DNA of 64,000 nucleotides, taken from Corynebacterium cystitidis (GTDB lineage: Bacteria > Actinomycetota > Actinomycetes > Mycobacteriales > Mycobacteriaceae). The notes under the pieces are model-generated. The model worked only from the letters and a program-made list of their open reading frames with translations, searched no databases and was not told where the DNA came from. The stretch is taken from assembly GCF_900187295.1 (NCBI RefSeq), contig NZ_LT906473.1, positions 248,001 to 312,000 on the forward strand, read 5' to 3'. The position numbers and the translations under genes are program-made. Numbering within the stretch: position 1 is the first letter of the stretch; the number at the start of each line of letters is the position of its first letter. Shown in pieces: positions 26,901 through 34,314 of this stretch.

Positions 26901-27316
26901 CGGCGCCGGTGGGGTGGGGGCATGACCAGCTTGCAACTGAGCTGAACCCACCGGTGGCTCAAAGACCAGTGGTGAGCTACTTCGTCCGTGATTTTGAGTT
27001 CGACTCCACTGAGGTATCGGATCCGCTCAATGCCACGGTGCAGATAACAACGCGTGCCGACGATGGCGCCGTGGTTTATCTCAACGGTGAAGAGATTGGA
27101 CGGAAACGGATTTCTGATGGGCCTGTGACCCACAGAACCTATGCCAACGCTGCCGTTAATGCGAGACGTGCTCTCGAAGATTTATTGGTCATTGAGCTTC
27201 CTGTGTCTGTCCTGCGTGAAGGCAATAACCGGTTGGCTGTATCAACGCATCTGAATTACCGCAGGACGCCGTCAATGTCTTTCGACACGAATGTGCAGGT
27301 AGTACCTCATGCGTGA
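23909..27316 (+). CDS. Large secreted protein with fibrinogen-like, propeller-like, Fn3-like and twin C-terminal domains
   Basis: The 1135-residue product has a signal peptide (KLHNYVSALVLGIALTLGLA, cleaved after ALA near 32). Residues about 55-260 form a fibrinogen-related domain: CWAIKQ, FFCDQTMDGGGWVMVGRGREGW and GTFVFGGNTDANNF. Residues about 294-687 carry propeller-like repeats (IYVGGNFT, LLVGGEFT, VYIGGAFT, FYAGGYFT, LWAGGDFT). An Fn3-like segment (about 694-760) precedes two similar domains of about 165 residues (790-950, 970-1135), each with DDGAVVYxNGxE, GPV, HLNYR and a closing strand. GTG 23909 is chosen because AAGGCGG precedes it; the frame opens at 23870. No cell-wall anchor is seen. 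It may bind or process the polysaccharide; function unknown. Confidence 0.88.
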   Translation: MKLHNYVSALVLGIALTLGLAAIPSQSAALATAQENNVEAPPRDGSSPERAAASCWAIKQENPGSPDGSYWLLSPGMEQPQEFFCDQTMDGGGWVMVGRGREGWDTYPQGQGDPAALTQRSRTPADFKPVQLPEKTINGLLSGRAVNSLNDGFRVVRATRTSGGPWQRVDIIPDRMKEWTWALPSEDSARFRFDGSRWYRTDVMDQPFGRNHGTGRIDLLMTRQRNYQGGFGFGTFVFGGNTDANNFLWTPTRRHPLPYSEVYLRPEIANDDPGFQRVPDAGTEAIEQRALVSNFAAPTDWGVTGNLTGRTAEGNSQGQAFAQIGDTIYVGGNFTAATQRSTRTNVPRTALAAFDKNTGELRHEFNVQFDNQVKALLAMPNGKLLVGGEFTTVNGQPRAGTVLLDPVTGAVDESWSLEVTSRLSNGIISVRSFALTDEHVYIGGAFTHLRDANRDWVYARSAARVSHTGAPDRDWNPAFNGSVIDIDTSSDGQRFYAGGYFTESNKNTAHKAAILSTAPGAAPVDPNWRFEGSARYSNNFQQAVQENGGLLFFGGSQHALFGYDTNTLERRSGSITKLDGGDFQAIAGNDDITYAGCHCSDNTYQGAYTWPPMNPDWQQVDNIQWFGAWDSQTGEQLGDFSPYFLRSNNAGAWSLFLDSDGALWAGGDFTGSRTSPTRAQWNGGFVKYPPRDAVAPATPQGAAIRGVTGEGVILEWSPIHDAAHYEIIRDDRVIATTTNTELTVAPGGENRFFIRAVDEAGNRSASTPLLHTEVDLDEVVDEAVLIAVGADWFYSYNAGTPQDDWAQPGADYGAWEIGAAPLGYGGTDLGTEFDVPAAAQRPITTWFAHQFEVPDPTTFSQATLSFIADDGAVVYVNGHEVNRTRMSEGPVSPTTFANAAISAARAAEERVEVEIPSYLLKRGTNTVAVESHLNYRASRSLTFDAQLEVTDFGPAPQPPARPIDLVPAGDDWAMWSQSAAPADDWMSSAQLNSWQTATAPVGWGHDQLATELNPPVAQRPVVSYFVRDFEFDSTEVSDPLNATVQITTRADDGAVVYLNGEEIGRKRISDGPVTHRTYANAAVNARRALEDLLVIELPVSVLREGNNRLAVSTHLNYRRTPSMSFDTNVQVVPHA

Positions 27317-28112
27317 GAATGATTCGGTGGAGAGCAAACGCCGTGAATCCGCCAAGAAGCGTTCGGCTAGCCCCACGGCTAGCCCAGCGGTGGCAGCTAC
27401 CCCCGCAGTGAAGGCCTTTGCCTTGAGCATGAACCAGCCCGGCACTGTAGCGACATGGCTGAATCATTGGTCTGTGCAGCGTGCTCGCTGGTCCGCGCTG
27501 GCTCAGATCGATCTGATTGGTGTTGATGGAACCTTGCTGCAAATGCTGTTGCGTACCTATGGGTTCCCCCTGTCGCGCACTTCGGCTGACTTAGTCCTCC
27601 CAGTATTCTTCGGTGAAGTGGCAGAACCTGGAACCCGGGTGGCATTGATTGGTGCAAAACCAGGAGTTGCGCAGAGAAGTGCCAAGAAACTACAACACAC
27701 CTATCGTCTTGTTGCTTGTGGCTTCGACGGTTATGGGCAGTTGGGCACGTTGAGAGACAATCCAGAAGAGCTGGCCCAGTTTGCTCCTGATGTGATCGTG
27801 TTGGGGCTCGGGGCAGGTCTCCAAGATGAAGTGGCAGTGGAATTTCACAGGCATTTTCCCCAGGCCATTATCTGTACTGCCGGGGGCTGGATTGATCAGT
27901 TTGCTGCCAAGCAGCAGTACTTCCCCGCCTGGGTTCACCGGCTTCGATTGGGCTGGGCATGGCGAATTTATCATGAGCCACGCCGTCTGCTAGGTCGCTA
28001 CACCCGTGACGCGTTGGGGTTCTTGGTCGGCCATCGTCGGGTGATTCGCAAAATCCTTGCGCTGCCACATCAGGCCACCATCACTGGTCTACAACGCGCC
28101 GAGACAGCATAA
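27309..28112 (+). CDS. WecG/TagA/CpsF family (GT26) glycosyltransferase
   Basis: GT26 enzymes add the second sugar (ManNAc or ManNAcA) to a lipid-linked first sugar. The 267-residue protein has GVDGTLLQMLLR, ALIGAKPGVAQRSAKKL, FAPDVIVLGLGAGLQDE in place of the usual ALGxPxQE, and the C-terminal membrane-contact region PAWVHRLRLGWAWRIYHEPRRLLGRY. An Ala/Ser/Pro-rich tail of about 40 residues precedes the domain. It starts 8 bp inside the fibrinogen-like gene. TagA and TagD homologues in one locus recall wall teichoic acid linkage synthesis, but no TagB/TagF polymerase is present. The changed catalytic-region motif suggests a different donor. Confidence 0.85.
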   Translation: MRENDSVESKRRESAKKRSASPTASPAVAATPAVKAFALSMNQPGTVATWLNHWSVQRARWSALAQIDLIGVDGTLLQMLLRTYGFPLSRTSADLVLPVFFGEVAEPGTRVALIGAKPGVAQRSAKKLQHTYRLVACGFDGYGQLGTLRDNPEELAQFAPDVIVLGLGAGLQDEVAVEFHRHFPQAIICTAGGWIDQFAAKQQYFPAWVHRLRLGWAWRIYHEPRRLLGRYTRDALGFLVGHRRVIRKILALPHQATITGLQRAETA

Positions 28113-28266
28113 GCCCCTAGCAGGCCGGAGTTTTTAGTGGCAACTGCCTGGTTTGGCGGCCATGATTCACTTGGGCTGTTTCTCCAGGATGCTTAAAGGG
28201 GCCCAACCAAGCCCGCCTCCACGGATTCCACCTCCTAAAATGCCCCAGCCCTCGTCGCAGAGTGCG

Positions 28267-29799
28267 TTAACCCACAGGCTTGAACACCTCTACCCCCACC
28301 GGCCCGTCGGTGTGCGCAACCACGATCACGGTGCGCCACGCACGGGCCCCTGGCAGTGGCTGGTGGAGCAGCATGTCCAGCACTGCGTCTGCGGCATCGG
28401 GGGAGAGGTGCTCGGTTGGCTCGTCGAGAAGCAGCACGTCAGCATCACTGCATAATGCACGCGCCAACAACAGGCGGCGACGCTGCCCGCTGGATAGGGA
28501 CTCGGCACCGTCGGCAAGCACGAAGTCGAGGTCGAACTCGAACCCGACTGCCTCGAGTACTTCCGCCATGAGTGCGTCGGTGGCTTCAGGTGCCGCCACA
28601 TGAATATTTTCGCGCACGGAGGTGGAAAAGAGCCATCCGTCTTCGGCGAAAAAACGGGCAGATGCAGGCCGGGTCACCTGTCCGGAAGCCACAGGTACGA
28701 GGCCCGCCACCGTTTCCAGCATTGTGGTCTTGCCGCAGCCTGATGGTCCGCGCACCAGCATTCGGTCACCAGCGGGTAGACAGAAATTCCACACGGTATC
28801 TCCATAAACGGTGTGCAAGTCGCGGGCGTGCACTGCAGAGGTCTCAGTCCGCTCGGGGTGGTCTTGGCTCCGCGTATCGACGAGCCCTCGCAGCCTGCGC
28901 ACCGACACGGACGCGTCCGCACCGTGAATGGCTGCCGTAGCAAGGGGGCCGTGAGCCTCAAACGCCGCGAGAGGAATCATCACGAGCATGCCTAACCACA
29001 CCGGATTCCCTGAGTAGCCAGTAACCGCAATCACGGTGACTAACAGCGCTGCGATACCGGTAGCCCAGGCCTGAATCCCATCGGACAGCGCCTCCGGGCG
29101 TTGTGCTGCTACCATTTCAGCACTGGAGCGGCGCGATGCTTCAACAGCCGCTTCTAATTGTGCGTCGGCACGCCCCGCAGCCTGGTACTCCACGCGGTGC
29201 TCCAGCACAGCATCGAGGCGAACCTGGAAATCATCGGCTGCGTCGATGTGGCTGCGGCGGGCGTTCACGCGCACCGCAATCCATGGAATGAGGATCCCTG
29301 TTGCAGCCATCGCCAACGCCATCACGACAGCTGCGAGAGGGTGCAGCCACGCAGTAAACGCAACGGCTGCAACGGACAACACAAGTGCCACACCCACCGG
29401 GATCACCGTGCGGACGATGAAATCCGTGACCCGTTCAGTGTCAGCCACCAGCCGGATATGGCCTTCGCCACGGCTGACGGGGTGCGCAGAATGTGCCATC
29501 GCGTCGTACACGCGAGCCCGCAGCGTCGTCAGGGCACGAAGGCCCAATTTGTGGGAGACCAACCGGTCGATATAGCGAAACACCGCCCGCGAAATACCCA
29601 AAGCACGGACGGCAGTAATTGCTACCGACAGGTGCAATACCGGGGGCATTTCCCACGCACGTGTGATCAGCCAGCCCGACAACACAGTCAGCGCCAGCGC
29701 CGCCAGTAATGTGATAGAACCGGCCAACACACTGAGCACAATATCGCGGCGGCGCACACCAGCCAGCTGCACAAGATAACGAGCATCACTCATAGCCAC
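28267..29799 (-). CDS. cydC: Thiol exporter/cytochrome bd assembly ABC protein CydC
   Basis: CydC is half of the heterodimeric ABC exporter CydDC needed to assemble cytochrome bd oxidase. The 510-residue protein has an N-terminal six-helix domain (about 15-290), Walker A RGPSGCGKTT near residue 350, signature LSSGQRRRLLLARAL, Walker B VLLLDEPTEHLSP and switch His VVAHTDG. Its start overlaps the cydD stop by 10 bp, showing coupling. It is the last gene of the leftward cydABDC operon, a layout usual in actinobacteria where D and C are separate genes. Confidence 0.92.
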   Translation of the reverse strand: MAMSDARYLVQLAGVRRRDIVLSVLAGSITLLAALALTVLSGWLITRAWEMPPVLHLSVAITAVRALGISRAVFRYIDRLVSHKLGLRALTTLRARVYDAMAHSAHPVSRGEGHIRLVADTERVTDFIVRTVIPVGVALVLSVAAVAFTAWLHPLAAVVMALAMAATGILIPWIAVRVNARRSHIDAADDFQVRLDAVLEHRVEYQAAGRADAQLEAAVEASRRSSAEMVAAQRPEALSDGIQAWATGIAALLVTVIAVTGYSGNPVWLGMLVMIPLAAFEAHGPLATAAIHGADASVSVRRLRGLVDTRSQDHPERTETSAVHARDLHTVYGDTVWNFCLPAGDRMLVRGPSGCGKTTMLETVAGLVPVASGQVTRPASARFFAEDGWLFSTSVRENIHVAAPEATDALMAEVLEAVGFEFDLDFVLADGAESLSSGQRRRLLLARALCSDADVLLLDEPTEHLSPDAADAVLDMLLHQPLPGARAWRTVIVVAHTDGPVGVEVFKPVG

Positions 29800-31346
29800 A
29801 CCACCTCATCAGCAATCTCAAGCACTCGGTGATCGTGGCTTGCCACCACGATCGCACAGCCATCGTCGGCACGCGCACGCACAGCATCTAGTACCACGGG
29901 CACAAGGTCGGGGGACAAGTGCGCGGTCGGCTCGTCGAGAAGCACCACGCGGGAGGGCTTCGCCAACGTCCTACTCAGACCGATGCGCTGCAGTTGGCCT
30001 GCCGACACCCCGTCGCCCCGCGGCCCAACTGGATGGTCGAGAGGAACATCCAAGGCCACCGCTTCCCGGGTATCATCGCTTGTCGACGAGCCCAGCAGAA
30101 CTAAATTGTCTTCAACCGTGCCCGGTACAGTCGCCGGGCGCGCTGGCAGGTAGGCAATGTCATCGTCCACAGTGATGCAACCACTGACGCTGCTGTCGGG
30201 TAAAACGCCCAGGGTCGCCAGAAACACGGTGGACTTGCCGGAACCATTTGGCCCAGCCAGTACCGTGATGGAACCCGGGGTGGCCTCGAATGAGAGATGC
30301 GCCGGCCGCGCCCCATCCCTGCCCTGCACGGTGAGGTCGGTGGCACGCAGGCCCTCCCCGGCGTTGGCACGCCTGCGATAACTACCCGAGACGGCTGGCT
30401 GGGCGTCGATGAGCGTGAGAAGCTGCTCGGCTGCTTCCAACCCGTCAACAGCTGCGTGATAATTCGTCCCCACTTGGCGCACCGGGTTAAAAACCTCAGG
30501 CACGATAATGAGCACCACCAGGCCTGCCACTAAGTCCATCTCGCCGTACACCAAACGCAGACCGATACTGACGGCAACAAGAGCCACCGACAAAGTGGCC
30601 AGAAACTCCAGGGCAAACGACGATAAAAACGCCAGCCGTAGCACACCCATTGTGGCTTTTTCATGGCGCTGGCCGGTCTCGCGGATCTGGCGGCCGGGCT
30701 GTTCGGTGGCGTGCATCGCACCTAACGTCGGCGCGCCAGCGAGCAGGTCAGCCAATTGCTGGCCGAGACCCGAGGTGACGCGGAGGCGACGCTTCGTATG
30801 GGAGTCGGTGAGTTTGCCAATCAAAATCATAAACGCCGGTATCAGCGGCAGCGTGACCAGAGCGAACACGCCGGACACCCAGTCAAACACGAATACCGTG
30901 ATCAGCGCTGCGGGAGTGGCGATCACAAGCGCGATGAGCGACGGCAAGAAATCGGTGAGGTAGGGGCGGAAATCTTCCAGCCCCTGGGTGAGCACGTGAC
31001 GCCACGTGCCCGCATTTTCCTGGACTTCGCGGGGGTCGCGCCGGGACAGGGCGCGCAGTCCTTGCTCGCGCAGCACGTCGACGGTGTCGCCCACGGCGGT
31101 ATTGGAGGAGCGCTTGGCCCACCACGCGACCACGCCATGGGCGATGACCACAACGGCGAGTGCTGCAACGAGTCCACGGTCGTTGACCTCCCTGCCGGTC
31201 ACCGCAGAGGCAGCGATCACACCGATGAGCACGCCACGGGCAATGACAAGCGCCGTAGTAAGACCTTGGGCGACGCCCGTGCGCCACAGGAGGCGACGCA
31301 CGGGCGGAACGAGTTGGATCAGTCGGGGATCAACCGGTGAAGCCAC
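29790..31346 (-). CDS. cydD: Thiol exporter/cytochrome bd assembly ABC protein CydD
   Basis: CydD pairs with CydC. The 518-residue product has the transmembrane domain (about 20-300), Walker A AGPNGSGKST near residue 365, signature VSAGQLQRIGLSRTL, Walker B VVLLDEPTAHLSP and ASHDHRVLE. It lies 3 bp after cydB and overlaps cydC by 10 bp. Large opposite-strand ORFs here are shadows of this high-GC gene. Transport of cysteine or glutathione-like thiols is known for the E. coli pair; the substrate in a mycothiol producer is not known. Confidence 0.93.
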   Translation of the reverse strand: MASPVDPRLIQLVPPVRRLLWRTGVAQGLTTALVIARGVLIGVIAASAVTGREVNDRGLVAALAVVVIAHGVVAWWAKRSSNTAVGDTVDVLREQGLRALSRRDPREVQENAGTWRHVLTQGLEDFRPYLTDFLPSLIALVIATPAALITVFVFDWVSGVFALVTLPLIPAFMILIGKLTDSHTKRRLRVTSGLGQQLADLLAGAPTLGAMHATEQPGRQIRETGQRHEKATMGVLRLAFLSSFALEFLATLSVALVAVSIGLRLVYGEMDLVAGLVVLIIVPEVFNPVRQVGTNYHAAVDGLEAAEQLLTLIDAQPAVSGSYRRRANAGEGLRATDLTVQGRDGARPAHLSFEATPGSITVLAGPNGSGKSTVFLATLGVLPDSSVSGCITVDDDIAYLPARPATVPGTVEDNLVLLGSSTSDDTREAVALDVPLDHPVGPRGDGVSAGQLQRIGLSRTLAKPSRVVLLDEPTAHLSPDLVPVVLDAVRARADDGCAIVVASHDHRVLEIADEVVWL

Positions 31347-31349
31347 GGG

Positions 31350-32354
31350 TTAAACCCTCACCCGCTTTCGGAACGACCAGTAGGCCCAGCCTTGTCCAAC
31401 CAGAACCAGCGGCAGGAAGAGCACCGCGGCCCATGTCATGACCTTGAGCGTGTACGGGTTTGACGCCGCCGAATAGATATCCAAACCAGGGTACTGGCTT
31501 GTCGACGGCAAGACGTCCGGGAAGAGAGAACCGAACAGGAGCACGCCGAGCCCAAGGATGGTAAAACAGGTCAAGGTGAATGCCCAACCATCGTGTTCGG
31601 CACGCGTGACGACGATCCCCGCGATCAGCGCAACAGCCGCAACAATCAGTGGGATCCAAGTCCAGCTCTTTCCGTAGTCCAGCTGCATCCACACCAAATA
31701 AGCGGCGGCGACAACCACAGTGGGCAGTGCCAGGGCCTTCAGCGCGATCGAGTGCATACGCCTGCGTAGTGGCTCCTCGGCTTTGAAACCCACGAAGAGG
31801 GCACCGTGCAGAGCGAAGACCAAGGCGAAGGCGAGACCACCGAGAAGGCCCTGCGGGTTGAGCAGGCCTAAGAAACCATCGGTAAACGAATTCAGGCGGC
31901 CGTTTTCATTTAGAGGCACACCGGCCACAATGTTGGTAAACGCCACACCCCACAGGATCGCAGGCAGGTAGGAGCCGATGATGGTGGCAATGTCGCATTT
32001 CTTGCGCCACGCGATGGTGTCTACCTTCACGCGCCACTCAATTCCCACGCCGCGCACGATCAGTGCCAGCAGGATAAGCAACAGCGGGAGGTAAAAACCG
32101 GAGAACAACGTGGCGTACCACTCTGGGAATGCCGCGAAGATTGCAGCGCCACCGGTAATCAACCACACTTCGTTACCGTCCCAGACAGGGCCAATAGTGG
32201 TGACTTGCGCGGTACGGCGACGATCATTTTCCTCTTCCGTTGCACCGCCCACGAACGGCAGAAGCATGCCCACACCAAAGTCGAAGCCTTCAAGAATGAA
32301 ATAACCGATAAAGAAAAACGCGATAAAGAAAAACCAGATTGAGTTGAGCTCCAT
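31350..32354 (-). CDS. cydB: Cytochrome bd oxidase subunit II
   Basis: CydB is the second membrane subunit of the bd-type quinol oxidase, the low-oxygen terminal oxidase. The 334-residue protein starts MELNSIWFFFIAFFFIGYFI and has GFDFGVGMLLPF and GPVWDGNEVWLI, the strongly conserved N-terminal segment, with about nine hydrophobic helices. Its start overlaps the cydA stop (TAATG), and it is followed by cydD after 3 bp. All expected features are present. Confidence 0.96.
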   Translation of the reverse strand: MELNSIWFFFIAFFFIGYFILEGFDFGVGMLLPFVGGATEEENDRRRTAQVTTIGPVWDGNEVWLITGGAAIFAAFPEWYATLFSGFYLPLLLILLALIVRGVGIEWRVKVDTIAWRKKCDIATIIGSYLPAILWGVAFTNIVAGVPLNENGRLNSFTDGFLGLLNPQGLLGGLAFALVFALHGALFVGFKAEEPLRRRMHSIALKALALPTVVVAAAYLVWMQLDYGKSWTWIPLIVAAVALIAGIVVTRAEHDGWAFTLTCFTILGLGVLLFGSLFPDVLPSTSQYPGLDIYSAASNPYTLKVMTWAAVLFLPLVLVGQGWAYWSFRKRVRV

Positions 32355-33955
32355 TACTTTTCACGGTCCTTCAGGCTGGTGCTCCCAGTGCTCCCAGAAC
32401 TCTCCGGGGTCATAGCGCCACTGGATTGTGCGTCGTTACGCGTAGTGCTAAACGACAGCGGAGCCAACTCCGAATCCTCATCTGGGCCGTAGGTGACCTC
32501 GGCGAGATGTTTCGAATCGCCCTCGGCCAAGCCAGGCTGGTCCATGCCCTTGCGGACGTACATGCGCATCAGGTAGAACCAAATGATCGCCAAGATACCG
32601 TAGAGGGCCGTAAACGCGATCAAGGAGAACCACACTTGCCACGTGGCGTGATCGGACACGCCAAAATCCACAATCATGTGAATCTTGTGCTCTCCGCCAG
32701 GCGAATTAGTGCCCTGGTAAGCCGGGTTCGGATGCACAATCCACGGCTGGCGCCCCATCTCTGTGAACACCCAACCAGAGAAGTTAGACAGCCAGGGTGC
32801 AGGCAACGCCCACAGCGCCAGGGTTCCCATCCACTTCGCCTCGGGCACGCGATTCTTGCGTGTCACCCAAAGCGCAACCAGTGCCATGATGACCGGAATC
32901 ACCATGAAGCCAATCATGAGGCGGAACGACCAATACGTGACAAACAGGTTCGGAGTATAGTTGCCCGGGCCATACAGCATCTCATACTGAGCCTGCAGCT
33001 CCATGACACCCTGCAGCTCAACGCCGCTCAATTTGCCTTCGGCCAAGAACGGGAGGACGAACGGAACGCCAATCAGCTGAACCGCAGATTCGCAGTCATT
33101 CATCGTCGAGATCGACAGGACAGAGAAATGCGGGTCCATCTCGGTGTGGCACAAAGCCTCGGCCGAGGCCATCTTCATCGGCTGCTGGGTGAACATCAAC
33201 TTGGCCAAGAAGTCACCGGTCAGGGCGATTCCCACGGCGGAGATCATAATCACCCAAGAACCGAAGCGGGTGCAATCGCGCCAAATCGTTGCAGCGTGGC
33301 CCTGTGGATCCCCCTGACGTTTCTCGCGGATCATCCACCACCCAGCAATGGCACACACGAAGGTGCCCGCTAGGAACCACGATCCAAACACAGCGTGCGG
33401 GAACCCCTGCATTGCAGTGGGGTTGGTCAGCAGAGCGAAGAAATCGACCAGCTCAGCACGGTCAGTCTCTGGGTTGTACACCGCACCCACTGGGTGCTGC
33501 ATAAACGAGTTGGCCACGATGATGAAATACGCAGACATGTGCACCGCGACGGACACAATCCAGATCAAGGCGAGGTGCGCCCATTGAGGTACGCGGCCCC
33601 ACCCGAAGATCCAAACGCCAAGGAAAATCGATTCGAAGAAGAATGCTGCTAATCCCTCAAAGGCCAGCGGGGCGCCGAATACATCGCCGACGAAACTAGA
33701 ATACTCTGACCAGTTCATGCCGAACTGGAATTCCTGAACAATGCCGGTGACCACACCAGTGGCGAAGTTGATAAGAAAAAGATTGCCGAAAAATCGGGTG
33801 GCTCGGTACCAGGCTTCATTGCCTGTCCTGTGCCAAATGGTTTGCATGATCGCCACCATCGGTGCCAAACCAATGGTGAGCGGAACAAAGATGTAGTGGT
33901 ACACCGTGGTGATACCGAACTGCCATCTGGAAATATCGACTAAGTCGAGTTCCAT
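32354..33955 (-). CDS. cydA: Cytochrome bd oxidase subunit I
   Basis: CydA carries the hemes b558, b595 and d and the quinol site. The 533-residue protein opens MELDLVDISRWQFGITTVYH with the heme-ligand His near residue 20, and has GVVTGIVQEFQFGMNW, FGWGRVPQWAHL and the C-terminal GRQPWIV. It has a short Q-loop, the non-E. coli type. ATG 33955 is preferred over the ORF start at 33982: GGGAG lies 8 bases upstream and the family begins here. It is the first gene of cydABDC; the promoter must lie in the 170 bp before tRNA-Lys. Confidence 0.97.
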   Translation of the reverse strand: MELDLVDISRWQFGITTVYHYIFVPLTIGLAPMVAIMQTIWHRTGNEAWYRATRFFGNLFLINFATGVVTGIVQEFQFGMNWSEYSSFVGDVFGAPLAFEGLAAFFFESIFLGVWIFGWGRVPQWAHLALIWIVSVAVHMSAYFIIVANSFMQHPVGAVYNPETDRAELVDFFALLTNPTAMQGFPHAVFGSWFLAGTFVCAIAGWWMIREKRQGDPQGHAATIWRDCTRFGSWVIMISAVGIALTGDFLAKLMFTQQPMKMASAEALCHTEMDPHFSVLSISTMNDCESAVQLIGVPFVLPFLAEGKLSGVELQGVMELQAQYEMLYGPGNYTPNLFVTYWSFRLMIGFMVIPVIMALVALWVTRKNRVPEAKWMGTLALWALPAPWLSNFSGWVFTEMGRQPWIVHPNPAYQGTNSPGGEHKIHMIVDFGVSDHATWQVWFSLIAFTALYGILAIIWFYLMRMYVRKGMDQPGLAEGDSKHLAEVTYGPDEDSELAPLSFSTTRNDAQSSGAMTPESSGSTGSTSLKDREK

Positions 33956-34066
33956 CGGAAAACTCCCTAATAAAACTGTCATAGCGTCAGCAAGAATGCT
34001 CCACTCGTATATTTAGTCGGAAAAGGGCATTAATTAGTTCCTGGGGGTAGTAAATAACCTATAAAG

Positions 34067-34081
34067 GGGTCAATTGGACCC
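34067..34081. promoter_or_regulatory. Inverted repeat between cydA and tRNA-Lys
   Basis: GGGTC-AATTG-GACCC is a 5-5-5 inverted repeat in the divergent gap between the cyd operon and the tRNA gene. It could be an operator for cydABDC; no known consensus is matched. Confidence 0.3.
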
Positions 34082-34124
34082 GATTTCGTAGTTGCTATTC
34101 CCACGCGCTAAAATGTTTCACGTT

Positions 34125-34200
34125 GGGCCTTTAGCTCAGTTGGTAGAGCTACGGACTTTTAATCCGCAGGTCGCGGGTTCGATCCCCGCAGGGCCCACCA
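34125..34200 (+). tRNA. tRNA-Lys (TTT)
   Basis: A complete cloverleaf: acceptor GGGCCTT/AGGGCCC, D-stem GCTC/GAGC, anticodon loop CTTTTAA giving TTT, T-stem GCGGG/CCCGC and encoded CCA. A TAAAAT box at 34109-34114 may be its -10. Its 3' half from 34150 is supplied by the integrated element. Confidence 0.96.
34150..34198 (+). repeat. attL: 49-bp tRNA-Lys 3' core
   Basis: This is the left copy of the att core, within the intact tRNA-Lys from the anticodon arm through the first C of CCA. It is identical to 40328-40376; the base before it differs between the copies (C here, T at the right end). Confidence 0.95.
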
Positions 34201-34277
34201 CAGTTTATGCAGGTCATGTCTCAAATTTGGTTTGTATGAACTCACCAAAGCGCTGTTGCAGCACCGCTTTGGACTGG

Positions 34278-34314
34278 CTGCGGACGGTGACACATTTTTA
34301 GTCGCCGTCCGCAG
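34278..34314 (-). terminator. Long hairpin at the end of the integrase gene
   Basis: CTGCGGACGGTGAC (34278-34291) pairs with GTCGCCGTCCGCAG (34301-34314) over 14 bp with one G-T pair, and the integrase stop codon sits in the 9-nt loop. A second hairpin CCAAAGCG/CGCTTTGG (34245-34272) follows in the leftward direction. Together they should stop integrase transcription before attL. Confidence 0.6.

Noticed and set aside
32426..33373. 315-codon plus-strand ORF opposite cydA
   Set aside because: It is a shadow of cydA with His/Arg-rich composition.
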